DNA from: Cristatella mucedo
Taxonomy: Eukaryota > Bryozoa > Phylactolaemata > Cristatellidae
Direction of reading: 5' to 3'
NCBI GenBank assembly: GCA_009760855.2
Contig: WPIO01000099.1
Span: forward strand, 1,238,001-1,302,000
DNA length: 64,000 nt
In this document: positions 21,545 through 33,670 of the stretch, piece by piece
Numbering within the stretch: the first letter of the stretch is position 1
Layout: every line of letters starts with the position of its first letter
Made by a program: the position numbers and the translations under genes
The notes under the pieces: generated by a model
Told to the model about the DNA's origin: nothing
Databases searched by the model: none
Seen by the model: the letters and a program-made list of their open reading frames with translations, nothing else

Positions 21545-24500
21545 CACTTTAATAATAATAATAATATTAATAATGCACTTGATACGGCGCCCTCAGATAA
21601 CTCAATCTCACTCTTGGCGCTTTACATTTGCTGCAAAGAGAAACTGCAATTGAATGGTGAGTAACGTCATGCTTGATAAAAAAATAAAATGAGTAACATA
21701 GTTAGATGTGACATACACGGGGTCAGCATGCAAATGTGGTTAGTGGAAGCATACACAGTGTCAGCACGCATAAGCGCACGAAGGACGAATCACAGGGACC
21801 CACTAAATGCGGTCCTAAATAGGTGTGTTTTGAAGTTCTTTTTAAATGTGGTCAGGTCAGGGGATATTCTGACGCAGGTCGGGAGCGAGTTCCAGTCTTT
21901 GGGAGCATTCGAACTAAATGCGCGGTCTCCGAAGGATTTGAGGTTTGTGCGGGGTATTAGTAGACTGTTGGATTCCGAAAACCGGGTATTACGATGCTTG
22001 GCCTGATGGGGGAGTATATCTGAGAGATAAGCTGGAGCCAAAGAATGAAGTGACCTAAAAGTGGATGACAAAACCTTGAAGTTAATCCGTTGCTTGACTG
22101 GTAGCCAGTGCAGGTCGGTGAGAAGCAGAGTAGTGTGGCAACTGCGACGCTCACGACAGACAAGCCTAGCTTCGGAGTTTCGCACCAGCTGCAATCGCCT
22201 GATCGCACATGCCGGTAGGCCATCAAGCAGTGGGTTGCAGAAGTCGAGACGGGATGTCAGGAATGCACGGATCAACTTGGACGTGGTATCCTTATTTAAC
22301 AAGCCTGAATTTTAGCAATGTTATGAAGCTGAAAATAGGCATATTTGACTGTGGAGCTGATATGGTCGTCTAACGAGAGGTCGCTTTGGAATATGACACC
22401 TAGATTTCGAGCTGATTCAACTGGAGATGTGCTGGCAGAGCCAATTTTGAGAGACAGCCTTTCCAATCTCTGAATCACACTGGGTTTGCCCACAACTAAT
22501 AAGTTAGTTTTATCATCGTTTAGTGTTAGAAATTTTGCTGCCATCCATGTGCTGATGTCATCAGTGCATGCAGCAAGTGAGTTTAGAGAATTTGAGGTAC
22601 TCGAAGGCTGGGAGGGATCAAAGGAAAGGTACAACTGAGTGTCATCCGCATAGCAGTGAAAGCCTAGATTGTGCTTCGCAATCACATTAGCAAGAGGGAG
22701 AGCATAAACCGTGAAAAGAACTTGACCTAGCAGAGATCCCTGAGGTACTCCATATTTCAGAGGTACCTCAGATGATCTTTGTCCATTCACGTCAATACTC
22801 CGGAGTCTTCCACTGAGATAGGACCTGAACCACTGCTGAGCAGTGCCAGTGCTGCCCAGGCGAGATGAGAGGCGCTCTAGAAGAACTTTGTGATCAATGG
22901 TATCAAAAGCTGCCGAAAGATCGAGCAAAACAAGTAGAGACACTCTACCCACGTCTGCATTCCTAAGTAGGTCGTTGTATACCCTAAGTGATGCTGACTC
23001 TGTGGAGTGATTAGCTCTAAAGTCAGACTGGAACTTGCTAGCAAGGTGTGAGGTTTTGATATATGAGTTGAGCTAGTACGCCACGATCTGTTCCAGTGTC
23101 TTTGAAAGAAATGGTAGAAGGGAAACTGGGTGGTAGTTGTTTAACTTCTATTGGTCTAGTATTGCTTTCTTAATAAGTGGCCTAACTCCACCTTTTTTGA
23201 AATGTGCTGGGACATGACCTTAGGCAAATGACAATAATGGTGTTAGTTATGCATGGCAGCAGCAGATCAATGCAACGTACGAGCAGGACAGTGGGGATAG
23301 GCTCCAGAGGACTTGTTGTCTTCTTTGATTGAGAGACGAACTTTAGTACTTGATCAATAGTGACCTGCTTAAAGGTAGACATTGAGGTGCAGCCCGGAAT
23401 CGGGGAGCAGCATTCTAGCGGGGATGTTGTCATCGAAAAGATGGATTCCCTGATCTTGTCAATCTTCTGCACAAAGAATCGAGAGAAGCGATCGGCTAGA
23501 TCATCACAAGGACCACCAGGTAAGGAGCTAACAAGGAAGTGGTTGAGGAGATGGTTTATCGTCGACATCAGCATTTTTGGATTATGCATCTGTGATTCAA
23601 CAATGTTTCTATAGAAGCCAGATTTGGCCTTTGCTACGATCGATTGGTACGACTTACAGTAGTCTTCATATGCCTGTCAATAGACAGTCAGTCCAGATCT
23701 TTTGTATGCTTTTTCAAGCTTTCGCTTAGTAGACCTGGCTAGTTTAATGTCTGTGGCAAACCACAGGCCGTCTGGGCGGGGGCGCACAGTGCGCTTTGTC
23801 AGTGGTGCAAACTCGTCGAGCGTGTCAGCTAGTGTCATGTTGTAGCTATCTACCAATGATGACAGATCAAAGGGAGGACTGAGCAGCACAGGTGAAGCAG
23901 ATATTCTCGCACGGACAGCATCGATGTCAAGGGTCTTGAGGTTTCGCGATTCATGTGGTCAGATAAGCAGAATTTGATGATAATTGGTGATGAAAAAGTG
24001 CAGTTGTATGAGAAAATCTGGTCGAGTGTGTGACCCTTGATGTGAGTAGGGCCATGCACATGAGCCACAAGAGACAATGAGTCAATCAGTGCGCAAAATT
24101 CGGTGCTGAAAGCGTCAGATAAGTTACTAAAGTGAACGTTGAAATCACCCATAATGAGAAAAGATTGATTTTTTGCACACATAATCGAAATGAGATCGGA
24201 GAAATCTGAGATAAAGGTCGATTTGGTAACTTTTGGGCGATAGACTACTGCCACTATCGGTAGCTTGTTTCCGGATGAGGCCAAGATAATTGATTCAAAA
24301 GACTGCTTCGAGGGTACTGCAAATGGCATGAAGCTGAATTTCAAGCACATGATAATTGCAACTCCACCTCCAGTTTTGATTGATCTAGGGGTGTGAAAGA
24401 GCGAGAAACCAGACGGGGTTGCGTCTTTAATTGTCGGCAGTTTATCGATTTCATCCAAGTTTCAGTTAGGGCGAGCAGGTCGATACCATTTTTAGAAATA

Positions 24501-24900
24501 AGGTCGTTTATTGCCAGAGGTTTATTGCACTTTGTCAAAGATTCTAAAGGCAAGCGTTAAGTCTGGCTGATGGAGTTACAACAGGCCTGATGACCACTAA
24601 GTTAGAGAGATTTACAGTGAGGCACGTGGTGGAGCGTGCTGAGTGGTTCGAGACAATGCTAGGAATACCAAGCGAGCGAGTACTCAGCTCGCAGTTCCCG
24701 CCCAACGAGCGGCGTCTGACCTTGTGGTTTCGGCCACCGCTGGCGGCTATGTGGTGCTTTAATTTTGTTAATGCATCGTTCATGAATCTTAGCCACATAT
24801 ATATATATATATATATATATCTAGGAATGCATTTGATCCACGATGAGGAAGCGATACCAGCTGCTGACGATCATAACTATAATGCACGTTACTAGCCGCT
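21545..24900 (-). mobile_element. LINE family 1, near full-length copy (endonuclease + RT)
   Basis: The most complete copy, about 3.35 kb. Its 5' end is placed by shared sequence with the copy at 40480. On the minus strand: N-terminal region, LISKNGIDLLALTETWM, GGGVAI, PIVAVVYRPKV, SFLIMGDFNVHFS, HTLDQIFSY and FCLSDH, an APE-type endonuclease. Next a linker (23677-23889), a pre-RT segment (23182-23589), and RT with LLVLLDLSAAFDTIDHKVL, YGVPQGSLLGQVLF, HCYADDTQLYLSF and NLGVIFQSDLSLDDH. The C terminus is RRLQLVRNSEARLV, LHWLPVKQRINFKVLSSTF, RISPDLTTFKKNF. Frame changes between segments show at least four frameshifts, so it is dead. The 3' UTR and (ATT)n tail lie at 21550-21790. CR1/L2-type assignment rests on these motifs. 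Confidence 0.85.
24797..24820. repeat. (TA)12 microsatellite
   Basis: Uninterrupted TA run inside the 5' region of the LINE copy; absent at the matching place in the copy at 40.55 kb. Confidence 0.9.
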
Positions 24901-25825
24901 GTCGCTTCTAACCAAAAAATATACCACATCACTTAGTATTATGACGGACTGAACCTTATCAATATCAACTTATAAATAAAAGAATTCGTAAATGCATACA
25001 AGTATTGAGGGTGAGCCAATGAGAAAAAAGCGACAGGCAATTCGGAAGAGACAAAAATGAAGTGAGCGTAGTTAGGAGAATTTCTGGAAATGAAATAAAT
25101 TCAGAGGATGCACAAGGGTCCAAGAAAAGAATAAGGATTGAGAGCAATGACAGATATCAGTGACAAATACACAGAGTGAAAACAAGTCAGTAGCTGCCAT
25201 ACGTAACTCAGCAAAGACACAACAGCACATAAATACCGGAAGCGCCAGTACAGGGAAATTAACCGATCAGCAATTCCTTGATTGAACATATTGTAGCAAC
25301 TACATTCATGGTTGCGCGGAAATTTCCAACTCTTTACCATTTTCAGGCAAATATAACAGCTATCCACAGACACATCGCCACCTAAACGTTTTAACACTGA
25401 ATCGGATTAATTTAGCTTCGACTAACCCAGGGAACGGCTAAGGAAAATAGAAACATCAAAGGTGTTCTTCAAGGTAGGAGAATCTGGCCCCAATATTTGC
25501 ACATTTTTTACATAGCGTCTACATTAATTGATTTGCCTCCCTGCAGGAATTATGGCCAGTACTCCAAATTGTCTGCTACTGACGCACAACCCAAAGGTTC
25601 ATCAGGTCTATCGTAAGCCTATCCTGTCCTATGTTTCCTCTATCGCCACATCATTATCTTTCTGCGTTAGTTTCAATGACACCTGTCAAGCGTTTACTTT
25701 ATTTCAAGATTCTTAGTCTTGCTTAGAGCCACTACAATTTCTTCGACTTGCACTTGCCTACCTATCCGACGCCATTGCTTGTGAGTGTGCTCTCGAAGTT
25801 TCTGGTCGGAGCATCAGGATCTGGT
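24901..25825. other. No gene seen
   Basis: Intron 2 sequence; no recognised feature. Confidence 0.5.
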
Positions 25826-27236
25826 AATAATAATAATAATAATATTGCACTTGATAAAGCGCCCTCAGAGAACTTAATCTCTTTCTAGGCGCTTTACATT
25901 TGCTGCAAAGTGATACGCAATAGAATAGTAAGTAAAATCATGCTTGAAAAACAAACAAAATGAATAACATGGTTAGGGGTTACATGCACTGGGTCAGCAT
26001 GCAAATGTGGTTAGTGGCAGCATGAACAGTGTCAGCACGCATAAGCACATCGAGGACAAATCACAAGGACCCACTAAATGCTGTCCTAAATAGGTATGTT
26101 TTTAAGTTTCTTTTAAATGTGGTCAGGTCAGGGGATGTTCTGATGCAGGTCGGGAGGGAGTTCCAGGCTGTGGGAGCATACGAGCGTAATGCACGGTCTC
26201 CAAAGGATTTAAGGTTTGTACGAGGTATTTCTAGACTGTTGGATTCCGAAAAGCGAGTGGTACGATGCTTTGCCTGATGGGGTAGTGTATCTGAAAGATA
26301 GGCTGGAGCCATAGAATGAAGAGACCTAAAAGTGAGCGACAAAACCTTGAAGTCAATCCGTTGCTTGACTGGTAGCCAGTGCAGGTCGGCGAGAAGTGGA
26401 GTAATGTGGCAACTGCGACGCTCACGACAGACAAGCAGAGTTTGCACCAGCTGCAATCGTCTGATCGCACATGCTGGTAGGCCTGTAAGCAGTGAGTTGC
26501 AGAAGTCGAGACGAGATGTCACGAATGCATGGACCAACTTGGACGTGATATCCTTATCTAAACAAGCCCTAATTTTAGCAATGTTATGAAGCTGAAAATA
26601 GGCTGATTTGACTGTGGAGCTGATGTAGTCGTCTAACGAGAGGTCGCTTTGGAATATGACACCTAGATTTCGAGCTGATGCAACTGGAGATATGCTGGCA
26701 GAGCCAATTTTGAAAGTCAGCCTTTCCAATTTCTGAATAACACTAGGTTTGCCCATAACTAGTAAGTTAGTTTTATCATCGTTTAGTTTTAGAAAATTTG
26801 CTGCCATCCATGATCGGATGTCATCAATGCATGCAGCAAGTGAGTTGAGAGAATTTGAGGTGCTCGAAGGCTGGGAGGGATCAAAGCAAAGGTACAACTG
26901 AGTGTCATCCGCATAGAAGTGAAAGCCTAGATTGTGCTTGGCAATCACATCAGCGAGAGGGAGAGTATAAACGGTGAAAAGGACCGGACCTAGCACAGAG
27001 CCCTGAGGTACTCCATATTTTAGAGGTACTTCAGATGATCTTTGTCCATTCACGTCAACACTCTGGAGTCTCCCACTGAGATAGGACCTGAACCACTGCA
27101 GAGCAGTGCCAGTGATGCCCAGGCGAGATGAGAGGCGCTCTAGAAGTACTTTGTGATCGATGGTATCAAAAGCTGCCGAAAGATCGAGCAAAACAAGAAG
27201 AGACACTCTGCCCATGTCTGCATTCCTAAGTAGGTC
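25826..27236 (-). mobile_element. LINE family 1, 5'-truncated copy with long open RT frame
   Basis: The element is truncated at the start of the RT and ends in (ATT)n at 25826-25843. It holds a 384-codon open frame (26061-27215): LLVLLDLSAAFDTIDHKVLL, KYGVPQGSVLGPVLFTVYTL, GFHFYADDTQLYLCFDPSQ, LKLNDDKTNLLVMGKPSVI, ARNLGVIFQSDLSLDDYI, LHWLPVKQRIDFKVLSLTF, CIRTSPDLTTFKRNLKTYL. The catalytic aspartates of both RT blocks are intact. A short in-frame deletion after RRLQLVQ (the other copies read NSEARLV there) is the main defect. With no endonuclease it cannot act alone. Among the youngest copies here, judging by its open frame. Confidence 0.85.
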
Positions 27237-28032
27237 ATCTGAATGTTTCGTTTAATTTAGTTTAATTCATCAATGACCGAGCTTTCGGCTCCAATACAAC
27301 GAACGTATGTAATTCACTTCCAGGTACGGTTTGAGCCGACAAATATGTGGCACCATTCAAGTGTGTGCTCGAGAACTTCTGGTACAGTTAGCTTTCCCGT
27401 CAACCCAGTAAGTCAGTCAGTTTTCTTTCGGTGGACCTTAGCAGGGTGCTTGCTAATAGCCGCCAGTCTTACAAAAGAGTGGCTATAGAGTCTTTTCTTG
27501 ATTACTTTAGCATGTTGCCCTAAGTAGGACACTTATTTGGAAGTGCAAGATTGGCATTATGCATACAATAATCCTTAAGTTCTTAATTTTTTACCTTGAG
27601 TCATAAAGCATCTGGATAGACACTACGTTACATTGGGGTGCCAAAATAACTCCTAATTGTAATTACAGTATTTATTGCAAAACCGTAACAGTCGAATTAA
27701 GGGCAGGACGATGGACAATTTTTTGCTGTTGAAATTATTCACCAGTCATTCCTTGTTCGTTCAGTCACTCCTCAAAGGTTTTAGGGAAAATAGAATTCCC
27801 CAGAGTTGGAACAAGCTAGGCATTGACAGTTAACACGCTTCCTGCTACAACTCGTAGTGGTTAATTAGTATGCACGGGCATTTTTCACCAGGGTCTGCCG
27901 TTGAATTTTTTCTTAAATATAAATAAAGTTCATGTATTTAAGAAATGCAACAACAACAAAAAATTGCACGAATGTTAAAACAGAGTCTCTCATAACTCTT
28001 AAAATAAATACAAGAAAGGTGGAATTACTCAC
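27237..28032. other. No gene seen
   Basis: Between the truncated LINE and exon 3; nothing recognised. Confidence 0.5.
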
Positions 28033-28257
28033 TTAGAGCTGGATATCCAATTACTTGAACTTTGCATACAGTCAAAATGTTATCCAGGGTGGTAAGCAAC
28101 TTGATCCCCACTAGTTTGACACTGGTTGCATTGGAGCAAAAGTAAAATTGTGACAGCCCAAAAGACACCAGATTATAACACTCTGACCACTGGTCGTTAT
28201 TATAATCACCCGATGTATTTCGGGAATAAAGAAAACTATAATTCTGCCGACGATGAG
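28033..28257 (-). CDS. Exon 3: C-terminal half of F-type lectin domain
   Basis: A 225-nt, phase 1-1 exon runs from acceptor ATTATTCTTACAG to donor A|GTGAGT. The first part (AHRRQNYSFLYSR) continues the loop after RTEMG of exon 2, so the reading RTEMGAHR keeps the R-x-acidic-x4-R spacing across the splice junction. It then has QWSECYNL, FYFCSNATSVKLVGIKL and NILTVCKVQVIGYPAL. The last pattern, C......V.......L.(V/L)C.V.V.GY, is the typical end of an F-type lectin or discoidin-like fold. One N-glycosylation sequon (NAT) is visible. Exon and domain assignment rest on motif order, not alignment. Confidence 0.75.
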
Positions 28258-29347
28258 CTGTAAGAATAATTACTCAGGTAATAATGGGAAAACATTGCTA
28301 GCATACATTGACAGTATAAGTATTCCAGAAGAAGGTTCAGTTTTTTTCTGAAGAAATTTATAAGGGCATTTCATTTATTACCAGTAATTTTTATTTCAGC
28401 ATGGGTAATCTGCGAGCCAAAAAAAATTCTCATGCGTTGGAAGTAGAACAGAACTAAAGCAAATTAGCTTGCAAGATAGAAACGACAAGTAATGCTCAAA
28501 GAAGCTCAGAAAAATTAGCTTCAGTGCTGAAGGGCTGCCGAGGGTCGCGAACTCTCGGGTAAAGCATTTAAATACTTGCACCCGTGTTCTTGTGCAGCTT
28601 CCGTCTCAAAGTTAATAAATTTCGGTGAAATCAAGTCTTATGACTAAAAAATTTAGTAGTCGCGGAGCTATGATTTAATAGTACAAAAGCTATCCTGAGT
28701 TCCAGAATGTATGCTTTGAAAGACTTTGTCATATTCTGTTGCTTAAAACTATGAATTTCAACCCATTCAACTAGAAAACTGATCAACCCCAAGAAATATG
28801 AAAAGCTAGGCACTATTTGAACCGAAGATTTTGTTTTAGCTGTATAATATAGCTTTTTATAGGTCAACTTTGTTGCTTGCAGTTTGTTTACAGCTTGTTT
28901 GTTGTTTGCAGTAGACTTTGTTTACGTCCGCGTGAGGCTCAATGTCCATGTACATCGTTTTCTGCTAGAGGGTGCAATGCAAACACGCCACAATGGAAGC
29001 TTGGAGTTATGTCTCTGTTCACATGAGAACCAACATTGATACATATTAAACATTATGAGTATTGAACTTTGTACTGGTGGAATAAGCTAACGGAAGCACA
29101 TGATGAAGGGACGAGAAGTAAAGTATCTATAAGCATCAAAGTTGATACAAGCATGATGGCGAAATTGCCAAAATCCTGCACCCATTGGCTTATGAATTAG
29201 GTCGATCGAGCAAAACCCAATTACTCAAATTGATTGATTACGAATTGATTCTTTTTTATCTTATTTAAAAACAGGTAGTTAAAACCTCTCACATTGTCTT
29301 TCGATAGAAGTAGCCAATCGGTACAGTCTCTAGTCGATGCTTAGTAG
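28258..29347. other. No gene seen
   Basis: Intron 2 sequence. A short minus-strand open frame at 28631-28867 lacks motifs and is taken as chance. Confidence 0.5.
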
Positions 29348-30215
29348 TACTGCAATCAGTTCAAAATCTAGGTGTCATATTCCAAAGCGACCTCTCGTCA
29401 GACGACCATATTTGCTCCTTAGTCAAGTCTGCCTATTTTCAGTTTCATAACATTGCTAAAATTAGGGCTTGTTTAGATAAGGCTACCACGTCCAAGTTGG
29501 TTCGTGCATTCGTGACATCCTGTATCGACTTCTTCAACTCACTGCATACTGGCCTACGGACATATGCGATCAGGCGATTGCAGCTGGTGCAAAACTCTGC
29601 AGCTAGGCTTGTCAGTCGTGAGCGTCGCAGCTGCCACATTACACCAGTTCTCGCCGACCTGCACTGGCGACCAGGCAAGCAACGGATTGACTTCAAGGTT
29701 TTGTCGCTCGCTTTGAGGTAACTTCGTTCTTTGGCTCCAGCCTATCACTCAGGTATACTCCCCCATCAGGCCAAGTATCGAACCACCAGCTTTTCGGAAT
29801 CCAACAGTCTACAAATACCTCGTACAAACCTGAAATCCTTTGGAGACGGTGCATTTAGTTCTTATGCTTCCAAAGCCTGGAACTTTCTCCCGACCAGTGT
29901 CAGAATATCCCCTAACATGGCCGCATTTCAAAAGAACCTAAAAGCACACCTATTTCGGACATCATTTGGTGGGTCGCTGTGATACGTCCTTAATGTGCTT
30001 TTGCATGCTGACACTGTGCACGCTGCAATTTACCACATTTGCATGCTGACCCTGTGCATGCCACATCTAACTATGATACTCATTTTATTTGTTTATCAAG
30101 CATGACATTATTTACCAGTTAATAGCATTTCCCCTTTGCAGCAAATGTAAAGTTCCTAGAGAGAGATCGAGTTCTGTAAGGGCGCTTTTTCGAGTGCTGT
30201 ATTATTATTATTATT
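29348..30215 (+). mobile_element. LINE family 1, RT C-terminal half and tail
   Basis: Starts at NLGVIFQSDLSSDDH and runs through RRLQLVQNSAARLVSRERRS, LHWRPGKQRIDFKVLSLAL, SNSLQIPRTNLKSFGDGAF. The 3' UTR ends GGGCGCTTTTTCGAGTGCTG plus ATT repeats. Confidence 0.8.
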
Positions 30216-30469
30216 GACAAGTTTAAAGCTTGTCTAATGCAATCGCATCTAAATCATCCCGGAACGTGAACACTCTCTCGGTGATGCAAGTGCTGGAAAT
30301 TGCAAATCTAGTCATTGCTTTCCTATTGTATTCGACCAAAAAACTTTGAATTGTAATTTACGTGAAGAGCAATGCTCACGAACACTATTTGCACACAAGT
30401 AAAATCTATTTCTGTCCGTAACTTCACAAGCAATAAATATTATGTGGGAATTATGAGGGAGAGTTTTGT

Positions 30470-30620
30470 ATAGCACACACGCAGCCCAAGCGGCTTTCGG
30501 AATCGTTCGCAAGCCAAAAGACTTCATCTCACGCAACAAAGAGAAAATGAGAAGCACAAGCTAAGTGAGCAGAGCAGTTGAGGTAGTGAGTAGTATGAAA
30601 GTAGCAGCGGATATCTGCTG
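30470..30620 (-). mobile_element. LINE family 2-like 3' fragment
   Basis: CCAAAAGACTTCATCTCACGCAACAAAG is the reverse complement of the family 2 3' motif seen at 54480-54520. Short. Confidence 0.45.
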
Positions 30621-30649
30621 CTGTGGCTACCGGATGGTTGCTTTCCAAG

Positions 30650-30810
30650 ATCATAAGAAGAATTTCAAAGCAGCAACGGATCGACTTTAAGGTTTTGTCG
30701 CTCACTTTTAGGTCACTTCATTCTTTGTTTCCAGCCTATCTCTCAGATCTGCTCCCACACCACGCCAAGCATCGCACCACCCGCTTTTCGGAAACCGATA
30801 GTTTACCGAT
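30650..30810 (+). mobile_element. LINE family 1 copy O, left part
   Basis: RT C-terminal fragment (QQRIDFKVLSLTFRSLHSL, FPAYLSDLLPHHAKHRTTRF). It is interrupted at TTTACCGAT by the SINE and resumes at 31005. Confidence 0.75.
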
Positions 30811-30995
30811 GAGTGATTTGCGAGCCGTAATGGCACACTAGGTAAGGTGGTTGCTTTTACGACCTTGGTCCCGAGGTCGTGGGTTCGATTCCTGCAGTGG
30901 GCGATCCTTTATCACCACTGCAAGCGGTGGTGATAGCCGTAAAGGCTCTTCTGTCGCTATACAAAAAGAGGCTGTTTAATCAGCTAGGATTTTTT
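30811..30995 (+). mobile_element. tRNA-derived SINE, family S1, intact with target duplication
   Basis: A 185-bp element with A box TGGCACACTAGG (30831-30842), B box GGTTCGATTCC (30882-30892), a body and a T-rich 3' end (GGATTTTT). It is flanked by the identical 9-bp TTTACCGAT at 30802-30810 and 30996-31004. The host LINE reads on correctly across the gap. This copy defines the S1 family. Transcription by RNA polymerase III and dependence on a LINE RT are inferred from its structure. Confidence 0.85.
30831..30892 (+). promoter_or_regulatory. Internal Pol III promoter (A and B boxes) of SINE S1
   Basis: TGGCACACTAGG matches the A-box consensus TRGCNNAGYNGG and GGTTCGATTCC matches the B box, about 40 nt apart as in tRNA genes. 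Confidence 0.7.
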
Positions 30996-31004
30996 TTTAC
31001 CGAT

Positions 31005-31396
31005 ACCTGGCACCAACCTAAAATCCTTTGTAGACCGTGCATTTCGGTTGGATGCTCCCAAAGCCTGGAACTCACTGCCGAATTCCGTCACAACATCCCT
31101 TGACTTGACCGCATTTAAAAAAACTTAAAAATACACATATGTAGGACAACATATAGTGGACCCCTGTGATTCGTCATTCATGCGCTTATGCGTGCTGACA
31201 ATGTGCATGCTGCCACTAACCAAACTTGCATGCTGACCCTGTGCATGTCACCCTTAACCATATTATTCACGTTGTTTATCGAGCATGATATTACTCGCCA
31301 TTCAATTGCGTCTCCCTTTGCAGCAAATGTAAAGCTCCTAGAAAGAGACTGAGTTCTATGAAGGCGCTTTATCAAGTGCATTATTATTATTGGTAG
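31005..31396 (+). mobile_element. LINE family 1 copy O, right part with tail
   Basis: Resumes after the SINE with ACCTAAAATCCTTTGTAGAC, then the RT C terminus and the 3' UTR ending GGCGCTTTATCAAGTGCATT and a short ATT tail. Confidence 0.8.
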
Positions 31397-31729
31397 CAGA
31401 TCACAGCCGCTGGAAAGGTTGAGCCACGGTTGGGAGGGGGAGCATTTGTCTAGTCCACAGTACAGGAACTGCAGAGTGAACGCTCACGCGACCAACTGAA
31501 TTTAAGCCGATAAACGGAACTCTGTTAATTTAGTGTTAATACACGACAAGAGGACGCAACGAGGCCCAAACTAATGCAGCAGTTCAGCTAGGCTTAAAGA
31601 AACCAAATCATGGTAAACCTTGCCGATCAATGTAGAATCTATGCTTTTTACCGGTTGATCACCTGTGTTGTTCTGTTAAATAGTGTCCTTACCTTAGACG
31701 AACAAGTCAGCTACACAGGCAAGCCTGGC

Positions 31730-33375
31730 CACGTGGCGCCAGAGGCATCACATCGGGTCCATTCATATTTCAATAAGGTTCTAGCTAAGCCACTAGTGAA
31801 AGAAACAGCGATGGACCATGAAGACTTGGGAAGCTTCCGTTCAGTCTCCCGACTTCTGTTCCTATCAAAGACCTTGGAAAGAATTGGGGCAGAAAAACTG
31901 AACTCTTATATTGAGACTTCAAACCTAACAAGAAGTTCCAGCCCGGTTAAGACATAGTCACCCACATAGTCAGCATTGTTCAGGGTGTGCAACAACTTTC
32001 GCAGGAACGCAGATTTATGGAATGTCTCTCTGCTTGTTCTGCTTGATCTTTCGGCAGCGTTCGATACTACTTATCACAACGGCCTTTTCTATAGTCTTCC
32101 TCTGCCCTGTAATTCTTTCAGGAGTTGCACTGCAATAGTTAATGTCCTATCTCAGAGAAAAACTTCAGAATATTGATGTGAACCGACAAAGACCATTTCA
32201 GGAACCATAAAGCACATTTCACGGTCTCTGCTCGGTCTGCATTCTTTGACAATTTATACTCTTCCCTCTTGCACTGTGATCGATAAGCACGATCGATGCT
32301 TTCACTTTTATGCGGGCAACACCAAGCTGTAGCTTTGCTTTGATCACTTACTTCCGTCGAGCACTTCGAGTTCTCTACACACCCTTGCCACCTATACCAC
32401 CTACATTGCCCACACCTTTGCCACATACATTGATGACATTCGTACAAGAATGACAGCAAACACGCTTAAATTCAACTATGACAAAACCGACTTACCAGTC
32501 ATATGCACCAACCCTGATTCAGATGTATACAAACTTAGTTTTCAAAATCGGCCCTGCCAGCATATCTCCTGCTCAATCTGGGCATAAGCGTCATGTGCTA
32601 TGCAAAAATGATCTTTCCTTAGACGATTACTTTAGCTCACAACTCAAGTCTGCATTCTTTCAGCTTAATCACGTCGCTTATTTTCAGGCTTAATGTGATA
32701 GGGATACTGCATCAAAACTTGTCCGTGCATTGAGACATATGTCGACTTTTTTATAATTCACTTCTTGCTGGTCTACACGCCTGTGCCAACTGCTACTTAT
32801 GGTAGGTGTTAAACTGCGCAGCTAGGATGGTCAGTCATGAGAGTCACTGTAGCCATGCCAAATTAATTCTAGCCGGCTTGCAATTGCTCCCAATCAAGCA
32901 GGGCATCGACGTCAAAACTCTGTCACTTATTCTTATGTCACTTAATTCTCTGTCTCCGGCATGCTAATCCAAGCTACATTTCTGCCAGGCAAAGAATCGT
33001 ACAGCTTTTCATTGTGACTTTAATAGTTTATCCGTACCTAATACGACCGTTGGAGACCGTTGGAGACCAGAGCTCATAATGATGCTGGTCACAAGGTCCT
33101 GCAACAGTTCAAAATCATAGTTTGTAATTTGGCCATCGTGTACATGTACCTGCTAACACTATGCATGCTCCCACAAAAATTTAGTAATCCTTTCTATGCA
33201 GCAGCAGTAAAATGCCTAGCGATTCGCCCTAAGTGTGCACATACAGGCTTACACTGCAACTGAGTGTTGGAGGTGTAACCAAATATAATTTGGCAGCGCT
33301 TTCTATAAGAGATTTTCAAAGTGCCTAGAAAGACATTTAATTCTCTGAATGCAATATAGAAAATCCTTAATCTTA
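31730..33375 (+). mobile_element. LINE family 1, decayed copy
   Basis: Traces of pre-RT (LLFLSKTLERIGAEKLNSYI), block A (VSLLVLLDLSAAFDTTYHN) at 32010-32070, FKIGPASISPAQSG at 32540 and the RT C-terminal region with many stops. A decayed 3' UTR lies near 33310-33375; the tail is barely recognisable. Confidence 0.65.
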
Positions 33376-33394
33376 TTCGTAGTATTACTGTAAG

Positions 33395-33670
33395 ATTTAT
33401 CAGACGATTGGTGGGAACATCCATAGGCATCCGACACAGACTAACCACTCAAGTGCATTCGAAGGATGAAAAACAAAGCTCCTTGTAATAAGCAGCTGTG
33501 TTTTAAGCCTCCTTGCATAGTCTCGCCGACAGACTGTGTGAAGTGCTTCAGTAGCAATAGCGAGTGTTAGGCTTTGTGAACCCACAAGCTAAAGGCACTG
33601 TCTCCAACGGTTTTAAGATTCTTACTAGGTACGGCTAAACGATTCGATTGTCCATCAACATGGATTAGAG
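33395..33670 (-). mobile_element. LINE family 1, decayed antisense fragment
   Basis: AAGGCACTGTCTCCAACGG and the following GGTACGGCTAAACGATTCG match the antisense RT C-terminal region of other copies. Confidence 0.45.

Noticed and set aside
21689-22006. 105-codon plus-strand frame
   Set aside because: Antisense shadow of the LINE family 1 RT C terminus; the same shadow recurs at 26029-26277 and 37587-37904.
23360-23614. 84-codon plus-strand frame and other plus-strand frames within 21.5-24.9 kb
   Set aside because: Antisense of the near full-length LINE.
30811-30995. Functional tRNA gene
   Set aside because: A and B boxes are present but the sequence does not close into a cloverleaf, carries a long unrelated 3' body and has a target-site duplication, so it is a SINE.
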